A stretch of DNA of 64,000 nucleotides from Adiantum capillus-veneris (Eukaryota > Streptophyta > Polypodiopsida > Polypodiales > Pteridaceae), in assembly GCA_014529385.2 (NCBI GenBank), contig CM043942.1, positions 36,422,469 to 36,486,468 of the forward strand. Direction: 5' to 3'. Positions within the stretch are counted from its first letter, which is position 1. Each line of letters opens with the position of its first letter. The translations under genes were made by a program, and so were the position numbers. Below the pieces are notes generated by a model. The model saw only the letters and a list, made by a program, of their open reading frames with translations, searched no databases and was not told the DNA's origin. This document shows, piece by piece, positions 1 to 11,485 of this stretch.

Positions 1-1262
1 GAGGATGTGCTCGATCCGTTACAAGATCCACTCGAATGATAGAATCTTGGAACTGCAAGTAGACATGGTTTTTAGACCAGTCATGCACCATTTTTGCTTC
101 CCTCATGAAAGGACGTCCTAAGATCATCTCAGATGCCATAGTGTGTTTGGAGAAATCCATAACAATAAAGGTAATCCTTATTTTATGTCCAAAGACCTTG
201 ATCTTGAGATCTTCTAGCATCCCAATAGGTTTAACAAAAGACCCATTGGCCATCTTCACTACTATGGTTGTGGTCGCAAGGTGAGGTCTTCCCATAGTTT
301 CCCAGCAATTTTTAGTCACAATGCTAACCCCAGCACCACCATCAAGGATTCCCTTCACAGTTAATCCCTTAGTAGTGATTGGTATAGTCGCATTAGATTC
401 ATCACCCTCAAAGTATTGTCCCAACTTGTTAATAGGTATTTCTATAACAAGGTTCTCATCTAGGTTGGGTTGTGGATCTATGTATTCCTCCTCTATTGGC
501 ATCTCCCCAGCTCCATCCATCTGTGCAAATTGTGGTAGCCCAAACTTCAATTCTCCATTGAGGAAGGCTCGAAGAGCTGAGACTAGCTCGGGGTCTTTAT
601 ATAGTTTGGACATGATGGTGGTTCTAACTTCTGAAGACATGAAATCCATCAATTTGGCAATGTTTAACGGCACCTTTTGGCCTTGAGTCCCTTGACGTGG
701 GGAATATGGGATCTCCATTTCTTCGATAGGATCAAGTAGTCCCTCTGTAAACATTCTTTCCATCAAGAAGTGAGTACGCCCACTTTCCCATGACTTTAAG
801 TCACTTTCTTCTTGGATGACACTAGGTATGTCCAAGGGTCTATGGACTTGGTGAGGTTGTTGTTGCGTAGGGAACACGGTGTCTGTAATCTGGATCTTCC
901 TAGGTGCTGGTTCTAGATCCCTTTGGGTATCTTCTACCAAACTCCTTAATTGCTTGACCCGCTCAATATCCTCTGTAGGGTTTGGGTAAGTTCCTATCTT
1001 CTTTTTGGATCCTGGCCATTGTGGCTCATGAAGATCTTCCTTGTTGGTTTCTATGTTAGTGGTTGTTTTGGTCTCCATGGTTTCACATGAATCAGAATCT
1101 TCTTCAGCGTCGTTCATATATACAAGGTCGTCACCAGTCCCTATGCTGGTCTTTGAACTGGGGTCTGACTTCGCTGCTTTTTGCGATCTCTTTCTTCGTG
1201 TTTTCTTCTTTTTCTGAGATTGGGCAATTGATGCCGTGTCTCTTTCCTCAAGAATATAACAA
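1..1262 (-). CDS. Ty3/gypsy Gag-protease, partial (copy A)
   Basis: Read on the minus strand from 1262 to 1, this stretch stays open for about 420 codons and runs off the window. It aligns with copy B at 17100-18351 and with the end of Gag and the protease in copy C. It begins inside the basic, Lys/Arg-rich Gag C-terminus, passes through an acidic linker and enters the retropepsin-like domain. There the active-site motif is LDGGAGVSIV (near 320-350) and the later flap-region motif is ILGRPF (near 115-130). No stop separates Gag from protease, unlike copies B and C, so this is the best-preserved copy of that segment. The 5' end is cut at about 1262, where unrelated repeat DNA begins. The protein would process the element's Gag-Pol polyprotein in virus-like particles; this role is from family knowledge. 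Confidence 0.85.
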
Positions 1263-1287
1263 GCCTTGAGGTCCGCGAGCAAATGCA

Positions 1288-1395
1288 TCTATACTAATAG
1301 ATAAAGGGGGAGGGGATTCCGGCTCCCCCCCTTGACATGCGTCAAAAGGAGATCAATCCGGCAATGTCGCCTGCAGGTCCGAGAAACACAATGAC

Positions 1396-1431
<36 letters not shown>

Positions 1432-1500
1432 GGCGAAGCCGCCGGACACACTAGTGGACCTAATCTGTAGCAACTTTTGAGTATGGATTGTGAGACTCCT
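1288..1500 (-). repeat. 3'-hairpin short repeat family, copy 1
   Basis: On the minus strand this repeat contains a (CT)n tract (1399-1429) followed by a GC-rich hairpin of the form GGGGGAGCCGGAATCCCCTCCCCC and an AT-rich tail with TAGTATAGAT. The same hairpin and tail recur at 22690-22730, 39070-39118, 54147-54191 and 54957-55005, each with a CT tract upstream. The sequence before the CT tract (ACTAGTGTGTCCGGCGGCTTCGCC) also resembles the start of the copy at 38855. It is probably a short retroelement (SINE or LINE 3' end), but no coding capacity or clear target duplication was found. Confidence 0.55.
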
Positions 1501-1882
1501 TTGATCATATGAGGATCCATGCATACCATCTATGGGTCAACCCCAAAAATTCATGGACCAATTGATGAACTCGTTAGTAACTTATCCCCCTAAACTCCGT
1601 CCTAAAGATAACATGGTTAGTCTCTGAATTTTGTCCTTTACAATCATCGACGGCTAGTAGGAGGGAGGATCTTCTAACTTTAGTTTCTATGTCTAGGTAC
1701 GTGTAGTTAGTTTAAGTATGAGCATGTGCAATTAGTTTAAGCATAATAGCCACACTCCTTTTTTTGTGGATGCCGTTTGCTATGAGTCATGGGATGTGAT
1801 TATTTAATGGGGTTATCTTCTAAAAGGCAGACGAGGTGTTTATGAGCCCCCTAGAGTAGTTAAAGAACCACTAAATAAAAGA

Positions 1883-1917
<35 letters not shown>

Positions 1918-1955
1918 AAGTACATGTAGAGGTGGAAGCTTAGCCTCTACATGTG

Positions 1956-2037
<82 letters not shown>

Positions 2038-2055
2038 CGGGGGGGGGGGGGGGGG
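1883..2055. repeat. Compound CT / GT / GA / poly-G array with hairpin
   Basis: A (CT)n tract (1883-1918) is followed by a perfect 11-bp inverted repeat (arms 1922-1932 and 1944-1954, ACATGTAGAGG). Then come (GT)n at about 1961-2010, (GA)n at about 2011-2037 and a G run at 2039-2055. The apparent ORF across it is low-complexity Ser-Leu and His-Thr repeats and is not a gene. Confidence 0.9.
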
Positions 2056-2440
2056 ATCTTGGCCTATTTGCCTCTCGATCGTCAACTTTGAACCTTATTT
2101 TTCAAGACATTTGCAATGGTTGAACAGTTCATAGGGAACTTGGAACTATGATGCGCTCTCTTGGTCAGAACCCTATCGAAGCTGAGAAATGATCAAAGAG
2201 GTTGATCTCAAGGAGGTCACTCAATAATTATGTGACTATCACACGTGAGTGCAACAGAAGCAGTTACTTAATTTTGTTTCTTCTCATATTTTCACATAGA
2301 GAAGGGTACCATAAAATGGAACTGGGAAAAAAAATTATAGATTGAATAGTAAAAGGGTGTATTTTATTTGTAAAAAATTCACAAATAAGGAGTTTTAAAA
2401 TAGTCCTTGAATGCATGTGATATACACAATTTAAGTGAAA

Positions 2441-2461
2441 CCCCCCCCCCCCCCCCCCCCC
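2441..2461. repeat. Poly-C run (21 bases)
   Basis: A homopolymer of 21 C residues in AT-rich, otherwise featureless DNA. Similar runs occur at 7386-7406 and 22185-22212. Confidence 0.95.
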
Positions 2462-2804
2462 AGACGAGAATGGGACTGCATCAGAGCTTCATCACTTGAT
2501 GCAGAAAAAGTGATGGGTGTACAACAACCACAAATTTTCATTTTGGTGAAAACTTTTCAAAGTACAGAATGGTGTCAATGAAATTTGAATGAGAAGAAGA
2601 ATAGAACCAAAGCGGGCTCAAACTTGTAATTGTTGGTTCATCATAATTGGATTTTCTCTTCTTGTTGGAGAAGCCACCTACTGCTGCGTATCTTGAAATG
2701 GTTGGTCGGTGATGATGCGGCCTTGCTTGGTACACTCTTATCAGTAGACACCTCCTGCATACAAAAAATCAAGAATAGGTTTTGCTACCAAGACACTTGG
2801 TTAC

Positions 2805-2808
<4 letters not shown>

Positions 2809-2853
<45 letters not shown>
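2809..2853. repeat. (GA)n microsatellite
   Basis: About 22 GA units. The flanks from 2056 to 3185 hold no recognisable gene; short ORFs there are not supported by any motif. Confidence 0.9.
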
Positions 2854-2854
<1 letters not shown>

Positions 2855-3185
2855 CAATACTATGTCACATGACTTTGCAGTCACCTATAGTTGCTTTCTC
2901 AAGGTGATCCGTAAGTCCTCAAACTTCTGTTTTGTCACCAAAATCCATTTCAGCTCTCTCTCTGTCTCTCGATCTCCCCAAATCTTTGGGAGAAACTGAC
3001 TGATGAGGAGGTGGATGAAATGACTTGTGAGGCTGATGTTGGCGGTGATGGATAAGTCAACTATTAGGATTTTGTGAGGAAGATGCTATCGAATTGAAAT
3101 TTGTTGAGTGCCTTAGGATGCAACCAGCTTTTGTTGGGCTTAATGTTCAGACGAGCCATTTTTGGGAATAGGAGGTAGAAATGAA

Positions 3186-3548
3186 ATGAAATGTTATATC
3201 AAGAGGCCAAAATGACCTATGAGACCCAATTGATACAATCTTGGTGGATCTAATACCATGTTTGGGTACAAATAAACATTAGTGTCCGAGGATGAAATGT
3301 TATATTCAATGTCTTCAAAAGGCCAAAATGACCTATGAGACCCAATTGATACAATCTTGGTGGATGTAATACAATGTTTGGGTACAAGATAAACATTAGT
3401 GTCCCAGGATGAAATGTTATATTAAATGTTATATTAAATGTTATATTAAATGTCTTCAAAAGGCCAAAATGACCTATGAGACTCAAATAATACAATCTTG
3501 GTGCATCTAATACAATGTTTGGGTACAAAATAAACACTAGTGTTCGAG
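3186..3548. repeat. Three tandem units of about 116-141 bp
   Basis: The motif GGCCAAAATGACCTATGAGA recurs at 3205, 3321 and 3462, with TTTGGGTACAA near each unit end. Spacings are 116 and 141 bp. The extra length of the third unit comes from a nested 12-bp repeat (ATGTTATATTAA, three copies). The minus-strand ORF over it only reflects the periodicity. Confidence 0.9.
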
Positions 3549-4220
3549 GAGAATGCCTGGCATCATGCCGCTATCCAAGAATGTACTGCATCGATGGCTG
3601 AACAACATCGTCAAAGTCCACCTGTGTAAATTGTCCTATTGGATGTCTCCCATGTTGTGCTAGAATAGTCATGATCCTCAGATGGAGCCTCCACCAATGT
3701 CATGGTGGCCCTCGTAGATGTGGACGTCTAGCTCTCCCAAGGTCAATGGCTCTAATAGTTAATATACTTGTAGTATAGGTGGACTCTAAAGTCTGCGATG
3801 AAGCTTGTTCGTGTGATTACCGAATCTTTGATCTAAAGAAGTCAATGATCTTCCTTTGTGAATGTCTCCCACTATCTAATCTCCTCAAGAGACTCTCCCT
3901 GTGTCTACGCAACTCTAGCAAAAACAACCCCAGGCATCTCTGATCTTGATATCTCATGACTCTAGCCAGTGGTTCAAAGCCCTACCTGAACTTTAGACAA
4001 TGAAAGTGGCCTCATATCTCATAGTACACTAGACAATGGCATATGTGATGTAACTCTATCTTTGGCTCTCTATGACACAATTGGCAAATCTTGGCCTTTG
4101 TTGGTATTCTCCTAAATCTGCTTGTCTTAATGCAGCTGATGCGATGATGTGCGCATCTAACCAATAGCACATCATATCCCACTGGATAAATGAGTGTCCA
4201 TATAGGCAAGTGTGGCTAGT
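3549..4220 (-). pseudogene. Possible LINE ORF2 C-terminal remnant
   Basis: Minus-strand frames give peptide pieces joined by stops and shifts. One contains CQLCHREPKIELHHICHC (around 4025-4085), a Cys-Cys-His-Cys-like arrangement resembling the zinc-binding segment at the end of reverse transcriptases of non-LTR retrotransposons. Downstream pieces include LGLFLLELRRHRESLL (about 3880-3925). No catalytic motif is visible, so the assignment is weak; any decayed zinc-binding protein could give a similar pattern. Confidence 0.3.
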
Positions 4221-4996
4221 AGCAAGCTACTAGCCACATCACTAAAGTTTAGAGTGCCGCCAGGTCGAGAACATAAGACGCATATGGTATCTCACGTTAG
4301 ATTGTAACTTACATACGCCTTTCATTATCCTCATTACAAAATCTATTTTTAAGTCCTAAAATAAGTAATTGACTGATAGAGATGGAAGATGGGAAATTCA
4401 TGTTGATGTTATCGGGCCACTAAAACCGAAACCTAGTGGGGGCGGATAATTGCGTGTGGCACCTAAGGTTGGCCTCTTGAAGCAAACATGCTTCAAGAAA
4501 ACATATTTATGTTACAAAGGGGACGGTTTGATGGTATGTATGTTGTTAGAAAATTGAAAATTGGGCTGTTTCTTGTTCTGAGGTTGCTATATTCTTGATG
4601 CTTTTGCTAATAGTCCTCCCCATGGTTTTCTTAACTTCATGAATAGAAAGAAAATTATGTTGACAATTTCTCAATATCTCATGTTGTGAACATGCCTTGC
4701 CAATAGGCCTAGTGTTCTTTCATCGACAATGCATGTTTGTTTGTCAGTTATACATACAGGTGCCATGCTTTTGCAATGGTGCTGACAAATACTCCACTTT
4801 CTCTTCCAAACGTATGCCCCCGTTTTGCCAAGGTAAGCAATTGAGGTGTGATGGAAACGTGCGAGGGTTTGTTAGAAAGGCTTTTTGGTGTTTGGTATAA
4901 CTCCCTATCACCAACCTCAAGAAAGCCAAACGCCAATTTTGAAAAGATTGAACTATCCACCATCAAGATGGAAAACATCAGATTAGATCTTGTTAC
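4221..4996. other. No recognisable gene
   Basis: AT-rich DNA with short overlapping ORFs on both strands (longest 83 codons) that lack motifs and shadow one another. Nothing further was recognised. Confidence 0.6.
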
Positions 4997-5023
4997 CAAT
5001 AATGTACATTTTGTACATTATTG
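4997..5023. repeat. Perfect 12-bp inverted repeat
   Basis: CAATAATGTACA and its exact complement are separated by TTT, forming a perfect hairpin. It lies 11 bp upstream of the target duplication of the adjacent SINE. Confidence 0.9.
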
Positions 5024-5046
5024 ATAACAAAATATAAAATTATTAA

Positions 5047-5183
5047 ATTTCTTTTTTTTTTTAAGTGCGAGCATGCTACAAAGTGCACCTTCGGACATCA
5101 CTCAGCAACATTCGAACCCATGACCGGGTCACAAAGGTCGAATGCTTCAACCAATTGACTGAGCTAGCTCTAATCGGCAAGAA
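5047..5183 (-). mobile_element. tRNA-derived SINE with 13-bp target duplication
   Basis: On the minus strand the element starts with a tRNA-like head. The A-box-like TAGCTCAGTCAATTGG is at 5151-5166 and the B-box-like GGGTTCGAATG at 5109-5119, with normal spacing. It ends in an A-rich tail (T run at about 5051-5062 on the plus strand). It is flanked by perfect copies of ATAAAATTATTAA at 5034-5046 and 5184-5196. Internal pol III promoter, A-tail and long AT-rich duplication are the hallmarks of a SINE mobilised by LINE machinery. The tRNA part lacks a pairing acceptor stem, so it is not a working tRNA gene. Confidence 0.85.
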
Positions 5184-5196
5184 ATAAAATTATTAA

Positions 5197-5417
5197 GTTA
5201 AGTAGCTAAATGCATGAATAATGAGTTAGACGTGTATGCTTCTAATGAGCACTAGTATATAATGTGATAGCAGAATTCATGGCTTCTAATAACTCCTATT
5301 TTCTTTTAGAAAAGTCATACCTTTTGACTAAGTGGTTCATAGAAAACTTGCAAGAGCCAACGTGCAACAGGCAATGCAATAAGGTACCTTGTTCAATAGT
5401 GTATTGAGCCAAAAGAG

Positions 5418-5458
<41 letters not shown>

Positions 5459-6229
5459 CAAACTTTCTCCAAGTTAAGACACAAACACCATATATGCTTT
5501 TACTTCTTGGTTCGAGATACCTTCCAATTGAGATTCTGGACATATAGAGGGTTGTGGAATATATGATAAAAGATGTGTCAAAACCCCTCACATGGACTTC
5601 CTACAATTGCATGGTAAGCAAGCAAACAATCTGAAAAAGACTCATAAAAGCAAGATCTTAAGCACACGGTGGAGTGGTTTGGTAGTTGAGATGCATTACA
5701 TTTGCTACATGATGTCTCAATAGACTCCTATGTGAACACTCCAATTGTATATGATCCCTTTCAAACAACATCGATCATCTCTAAGCTCCAACTACTCCAT
5801 TGGAGCCCTATGTAGGTGGGCTCTATGGCCTTGAAAATGTGATTATGTGACAAGGTCCTTTGACATGGAGGTGATGCCACAAGGTCCTTGACCCATACGC
5901 CTCAAAGCCATTCTTCCAACTCCCAAACCATAGAGGGCCCACCCACAACTCCATCTACACATGTCTACAAACCACCTAGCGTGGGTAATCGTGACATTGG
6001 CATCATTGGACAACCATGAATCTCAAAGCCATTCTCTCGACCACCACAGCACTGAGGGTTCTATCTGCACAGAGACCCAGTGTGCTAAGTTTGTGGCCGC
6101 ACTCACGAAGCAAGACCAGTCTTGGGCTACTATGGTCAATGCCATGATGGACAATGTCAAGCTCTACTCGCAAGGTGGTTAGTGGAAAGGGCTCAAGGTA
6201 CATGACAAAATTTTTGCCCCTCGGTGGGC
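5197..6229. other. Intergenic, (CT)n tract at 5422-5455
   Basis: No supported gene. A (CT)17 tract lies at 5422-5455. The last few hundred bases (5961-6182) contain a 73-codon ORF without a recognised domain that may belong to the LINE remnant following it. Confidence 0.5.
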
Positions 6230-6975
6230 TAGCTTGAAGCTCGGGGGTGTGACGGGTGAGCTCGTTGGGAAATGCAAAAGAGCAGTGGAGACTTTGCGAT
6301 GGGGAGAACTTGCAAGGTACTTTCACAACTCCGCATCTCATTGGTCCCCATGGCTATCTAAGGTGGGAAGAATTTCTTTCAACCCATTTTGGAGGGAAGC
6401 TGCTAGAAAGATCAATAGCAAAGGCATCCGATGTCTGGGCCAATTGTGGGATTATAGTAGTAATTGGTTGGAAAGAACATATCAAATGGTGTTCCACTAC
6501 AACCTTGATGAAACTGAAAGTCTATTGATCAGGAGAGCCTTGGAACAGATGGACAGCTTGGTGCCTACCTAACTATGAGTCTGAGTTTGAGTGGAAAGCA
6601 TGGAGATGGCCTAAGGAGTGACACTTCTTTAAGCCTCAAACCAAAGAAGTGTACCACACACTTATGGCTTCGATGTATTGCTTCTCTCCATTGAACAAAC
6701 AGCGGGGCATGAATTGGCCACCGCCAAGATGGGAGGAAGTCACCAACAACATATGGTGCCCACAGTGGCCACTCTATATGAAGGTATTTCTCTGGAAGGT
6801 ACTTTGGGGAGCCTTGCAGACTGGGGTGAAGGCTCTAGCCAAGGGGATTCGCTCGGATAATTCTCTCAATGCAGAACGGCTAGCAAATATCTCTCCCACC
6901 TGTTCAAGGAATGCCCTACGATCAACTGACTTGCAGGTAAGAGATGCAAATGGGTGCAAACGACATGGAAGATAG
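6230..6975 (+). pseudogene. LINE ORF2 C-terminal remnant (zinc-binding end)
   Basis: Three short plus-strand frames join into a non-LTR retrotransposon reverse transcriptase tail. The 6256-6572 part reads like the linker after the polymerase (SKGIRCLGQLWDYSSNWLER). The 6735-6830 part carries PLYMKVFLWKVLWGALQTG, matching the start of the reverse transcriptase zinc-binding domain. In another frame at about 6870-6925 the order C...HLF(K)EC completes that domain. Stops and frameshifts between the pieces show it is dead. The catalytic YxDD region is not present upstream, so the copy is 5'-truncated, as is usual for LINEs. Assignment rests on motif memory rather than a search. Confidence 0.55.
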
Positions 6976-7750
6976 GCTTCTTTAAGAACGATCTACTCTT
7001 AGAAGGGAAGGTTCTTAATAGCTAGGAGTTGCTCATTGCAATGCAAATTGTTAGATTTTGCTACTTCAAATAGGTCTAGAAGGCTAGGAACGGTTGTATA
7101 TTCAACAACACCAAGGAAACAACCAAGTTCACAGAGATAATACAAGAAAGAAGGGGGGCAATCCTAGCCTTCGAGAAATGTAAGAGCTCTGATGAATGGA
7201 ACGGGCTAATTGGCACTGCAATAACTGACTCTCATAGATAAGGACCCTATGTCGGCCGAGGGGTGGCTCCCCTATTAGACGATGTATCAGTGACCTCTTA
7301 GAGATGTCATGGCTCGGCACGAGCATGGCAAGAATTTGTAATTTTTTGCGGTTGTCAATATAATTTCTCACCATTGTGAGTTTTGCCCCCCCCCCCCCCC
7401 CCCCCCAAAACCCAACCACCACCAAACACAAAAAAAAAGGATATGCCAAGCTAAATGATGGACCAAAAATTCATGTGTTGTTGGAAGGAGAACTTGGTGT
7501 ACATATCCTCCCACCTAGGTTGCTTTTTCCACGAGTAAGTTTAAAATATATAATCTTCTCAAATATAAGAATACTTCTATCTTCTTAAAAGGCATTAGAA
7601 ATGGCTTCAAAAAAATCAAAAGGTATTCCTAATTCAAAGTTTTCCTCAACAACATTAAAAAGGATGCGCTAGTCTATAGTACATAGCAATGGGCAATCAT
7701 AAGACATGCAGATTTGCAAGAGTATCAGCTGGGAAGGATGGATATAACCT

Positions 7751-7786
<36 letters not shown>

Positions 7787-8991
7787 CACAAGGAAAACAC
7801 TAAAGAAAAAAACGCTAAGGAAAAATGAAAGAGCAAAGAAACACCTATTTACATGGACACAAAGGGTCTTTTGACTTTCCATCTTCGTTTGTCTCTTGAC
7901 TTCCACCTTCATTCGTCTTTTGACTTTCCACCTTCATCTGTCTTTTCATTTCCTAAACTCACCCTTCACTTATGCACTTATTATGTTTTGAAAGAATTTT
8001 TTTATTTTTCTGAGATTGGGGAGACCTAATATCTTCTACGGAAAAAAACTACAACTTATAACTTTGGCCTTCATACCTACTTTTCATACCTTTTTAGTGA
8101 CAGTGTTTTGGAGTAACCAGATTGTAATTGAAAGGGTAAAGCCTCACGAAGCGTCATAGTGAGGTTTCCCCCCGAGGGATGACTCTCAACCTACTTTAGA
8201 GAATGCTCAACTCCACAAATACCTTCAGATAGACCTAGCTTAATTGTCAACACATTGTGCATGGTGCAAATTCAAGCCCAATTCAGTTACCTACGGCTTT
8301 TTCTTGATAGCATGTCCATGCAAATGAAACGAGAGGGGGGGGGGGTGTTGTTTCAAGAAGAAGTTCGTAGATAGATATGTGTGACAAGGCTAAAGGAAAA
8401 TGCTTTGCTCAATTTTTGAGCAATAGAGAAAGAAATTTTGCGCCCCAACTTCTACACGCACCAACAACAACCTCACCCAAATCTGACATTAGACGTGCAG
8501 TTAGACAAGAATGCAACCAATCATGCATGTGACACCAAGATCCAAGACTCTAGTAATCTAGGCCAGCTCATGTGCACTCTAGACTCCATGGCCACAAAGG
8601 ATCTCAACTTGTCTCATCCATGACATTGACGGACCATACTAATTAGCAAAACCCACCATCGGTTTTTGCCTTCAAGGATCCTCTAGAGTAGACCCATGTT
8701 TAGTATGTGTTCATGGGGTCTTGCATCTTCAGATCATGGATACTTGCACTCCAAGATCAGCTTCTAAAAATCCCTCATCACACCATATTTTTGATTACCT
8801 CAGCATCTTGTCTAAGAAGCATGCACACAATGAGGCCAATCCAAGGGACTTCTCCAACATCTTCCATAGTAACAAATAGTAAACACTTTTCTATTCATAG
8901 TATGCTGACTCATGAGTATCAAACTAGTTATAAGGTTACAGATAACATGGAGAAACATTGAAAACATGAGTCTTTCTCACTCTGAGATCCA
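6976..8991. other. Gene-poor, poly-C and GA tracts
   Basis: Contains a 21-base C run (7386-7406), a (GA)n tract (about 7760-7787) preceded by GATA units, and a G run near 8334-8346. ORFs of 61-132 codons lack any motif. No RNA gene was seen. Confidence 0.5.
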
Positions 8992-9635
8992 TGTTAGAAG
9001 TTACCAGAGACATATAGATATAAGAACACTTCAGCTAACAATCAAATCAAACTTAGAATGGCCAAGAGTATGTACCAGAGCAGGACATTGACTTAATCTC
9101 CCCTCCTCATTGGAAATCTCAACATTAGGAATACTGGAACGAAAGTAGTTCTAGGTCAAAATGAACTAGATCTTTGGCAAAGACATGTCAATGATAAAGC
9201 TTTGGCAAAGACACGTATCTGTCATGGGATTAGGCCCCCTTTACACCTTGAAATTGTGGATAGTTGGCATATGAAGACTTAAGAAATCTTTATGACATTG
9301 ATATTTAATACTATCTATTAAATACATTTTTTTGTGAATGTCAAGAATGCCCTGAAAATTATCAGTCAATGATAGTGGTTAAGAAGGGACACTCCCATAT
9401 CATTGTTTGGATGGCATACAGGGTGTAACACTAGAGGAGCTAAGCCAACAACAGTACCGATTTACATTGACATGCCTTAGCATCAAGTTAAATTTTATCC
9501 TTAATTGAAGCAATAGGTTTTCAAGTAAGTAGTAATCTAGTTCATTTTGTGGCTACACTCTAGTCAGTTTCTATTGATCAATTGTGTTGTGATTAGTGTG
9601 AATGCTACTCTCTTTTATTCACCCTAATCTTAACA
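8992..9635 (+). mobile_element. Probable copia LTR
   Basis: The segment starts TGTTAGAAG and ends CTTAACA, giving 5-bp inverted termini TGTTA/TAACA. It is followed two bases later by TGGTATAAGAGC, one base different from the initiator-methionine tRNA primer site used by many Ty1/copia elements. Size (644 bp) fits an LTR. No matching 3' LTR or pol was recognised downstream, so the element is truncated or heavily decayed. Confidence 0.5.
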
Positions 9636-9637
9636 AA

Positions 9638-9649
9638 TGGTATAAGAGC
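9638..9649 (+). other. Degenerate tRNA-iMet primer-binding site
   Basis: TGGTATAAGAGC differs from TGGTATCAGAGC at one position and lies two bases after a TAACA terminus. The consensus site occurs intact at 59844-59855 in this window. Confidence 0.5.
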
Positions 9650-10042
9650 TATGAAGATATTAGCATCTCCTAATCTCGTCAGTTAGATCCTTAAACCTTA
9701 TGTTCATTAGATTCATCCTAATCAATGTTTGATTAGCTAAGTATGGGCACATTCATGGAAAAACCATTGAGCCACTACCCGCCTTGGTGATATTGCCGTT
9801 GATTAAAGAAGGTGTTGTAGGTCATTGCATAAGTAGGCTTTTAATCTTCATTAACTCCTAAGTTTTCAGAGTTTGGCATTCTCAAATCACATGTAATACA
9901 TCCAATATCTTTAGTGTGCGAGGCATTTGTAGAAGCCCTCTACAATAGCTTTGTGTAGAGCCCTTAACCTCTAGAAATCAAGATAATTTGCCCCCCTTGA
10001 TCTAAGTTCTAAGTTCAAATGTTTTCACAAGCCATTCATGTG

Positions 10043-10110
10043 GGCTTGTTGGCCTAGCTGACCCAACCAAGGTTGATGACGTGAGGGATGTGGGTTCAAA
10101 ATCACCACTT
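10043..10110 (+). repeat. tRNA-like (SINE head) sequence
   Basis: An A-box-like TGGCCTAGCTGACC (10050-10063) and a B-box-like GGGTTCAAAATC (10092-10103) lie at tRNA spacing. Acceptor stem pairing is absent, so it is a SINE or tRNA pseudogene rather than a tRNA gene. No target duplication was found. Confidence 0.4.
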
Positions 10111-10479
10111 TTGGTAGCCACGTTGCACGGAACTTGAAGCAAGTGATCAAATCCAACTTGTAGTTAGATCAGGTCCGATAGGGCTATTTCCCACGTGAGG
10201 CCAAAGTCTTTTTGCTACAATACGTCAATGCAAAATTTTATTCAAGAAGCTTGTGACCCTTTTGGCTTCACTAATCCTTGCTCCCATGCACACGCTCTTC
10301 AAATTCAAGCTCTCATGTTCAAGCAACTGCTACCGTGCTACCTATCTTCAAAGCTAAGTCTCCACATGGCCACAGTCCCACACTTGGCCAAGCTCCCTTT
10401 TTTGCGGGCAAGACCATCATAATGACAACAATGCACACCTATTACCGGCGTACACGCACCTCTAGACCGAGGATACCAT

Positions 10480-10480
<1 letters not shown>

Positions 10481-10522
<42 letters not shown>
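10481..10522. repeat. (CA)n microsatellite
   Basis: About 21 CA units. The surrounding 10111-10915 has no recognisable gene. Confidence 0.95.
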
Positions 10523-10523
<1 letters not shown>

Positions 10524-10915
10524 CATTGGGTACAATCATCCCCCCATGCCTAGAGTGAGCTGGCTTCCTCTAGGCATGTATTTATATTAATTCCAAAAAG
10601 GCACAGCTCATAAATGAGGCTATTTACATTCCACTTTGGGGATAAAGACTTTATTAAAATAATTAAAAACCCTAATTCTTATTGGCTTATTCCATGTCTT
10701 GCTATCTGTTGTCAGCCACCTGTCCATGACTCAGCTACCTTGACCTGCTACATCACGCACACATGACCATAAGTGTCAGTGTCCAACTTCTCAGAATCCA
10801 TTCCATAACATACCCTGGGGAACAAAAGCAATTGACCTCAGTTGTTCATAACAATAGCAAAGTAATATGTGGTGGGCCAGCTCCACATGCAAATATCACA
10901 GAGGGTTCTGCCTCA

Positions 10916-11204
10916 TGTTAACCCTCATGCACATCCTATCACCTAAGATGGACGCCATATTATTTATTTGGTAGAGTCGGGTATCAGGCTTGTTGGTCCA
11001 ATAGGAAAGGGTAAGAGTGATCGCCGATGAGAGGCGCACTCTAACTGGAGCATTCAAGGGATTAGTTGGCTAAGCATGGACGCCCAAGTGTGAATGGGGC
11101 GAGCTCATATAAAAGTCAACTAAACCTAAAATTCACTCATTCTCTCATTTGTGCAATTGAAGAGTGCTCTTGCTCCATCTCCATCTTCTTCTTCTTCATC
11201 TCCT

Positions 11205-11236
<32 letters not shown>

Positions 11237-11485
11237 CGTGAGAGAGAGAGAGTGTGTGTGTGTGACCGAGCATTGCGACGGCGGCACGACAGCGGGCGAG
11301 GTGGTTGAGCGCGGCATAGTGGCGTCTCCCTCTTCTTCGCGGCGAGGAATCCTCCATGACAGCAAGCGTAGAGCAGTGAGTGACACACCATCGTCATCTT
11401 TGAGCTTACTAGTTTAGGCTAGTTGCGTGCTTGGAGCCATTTGTGGCTCACACACAGTGTATTGGCAAGTTCCTTGCATTGACAC
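10916..11485 (+). repeat. 5' LTR of copy B, upstream part
   Basis: Matches the 3' LTR at 20816-21384 over nearly its whole length, including the TATAAAA box (11112-11118), a (TG)n/(GA)n stretch and the end CTTGCATTGACAC. The last twenty or so bases of the LTR are not contiguous with it; they appear at about 12964-12982, just before the primer-binding site. Confidence 0.8.

Noticed and set aside
321-686. 121-codon plus-strand ORF
   Set aside because: It is the antisense of the Ty3/gypsy protease frame of copy A.
3186-3548. CRISPR array
   Set aside because: Units are adjacent tandem repeats without spacers, in eukaryotic DNA.
5098-5177. Functional tRNA gene
   Set aside because: A and B boxes are present but the acceptor stem does not pair, and the sequence is inside a SINE with A-tail and target duplication.
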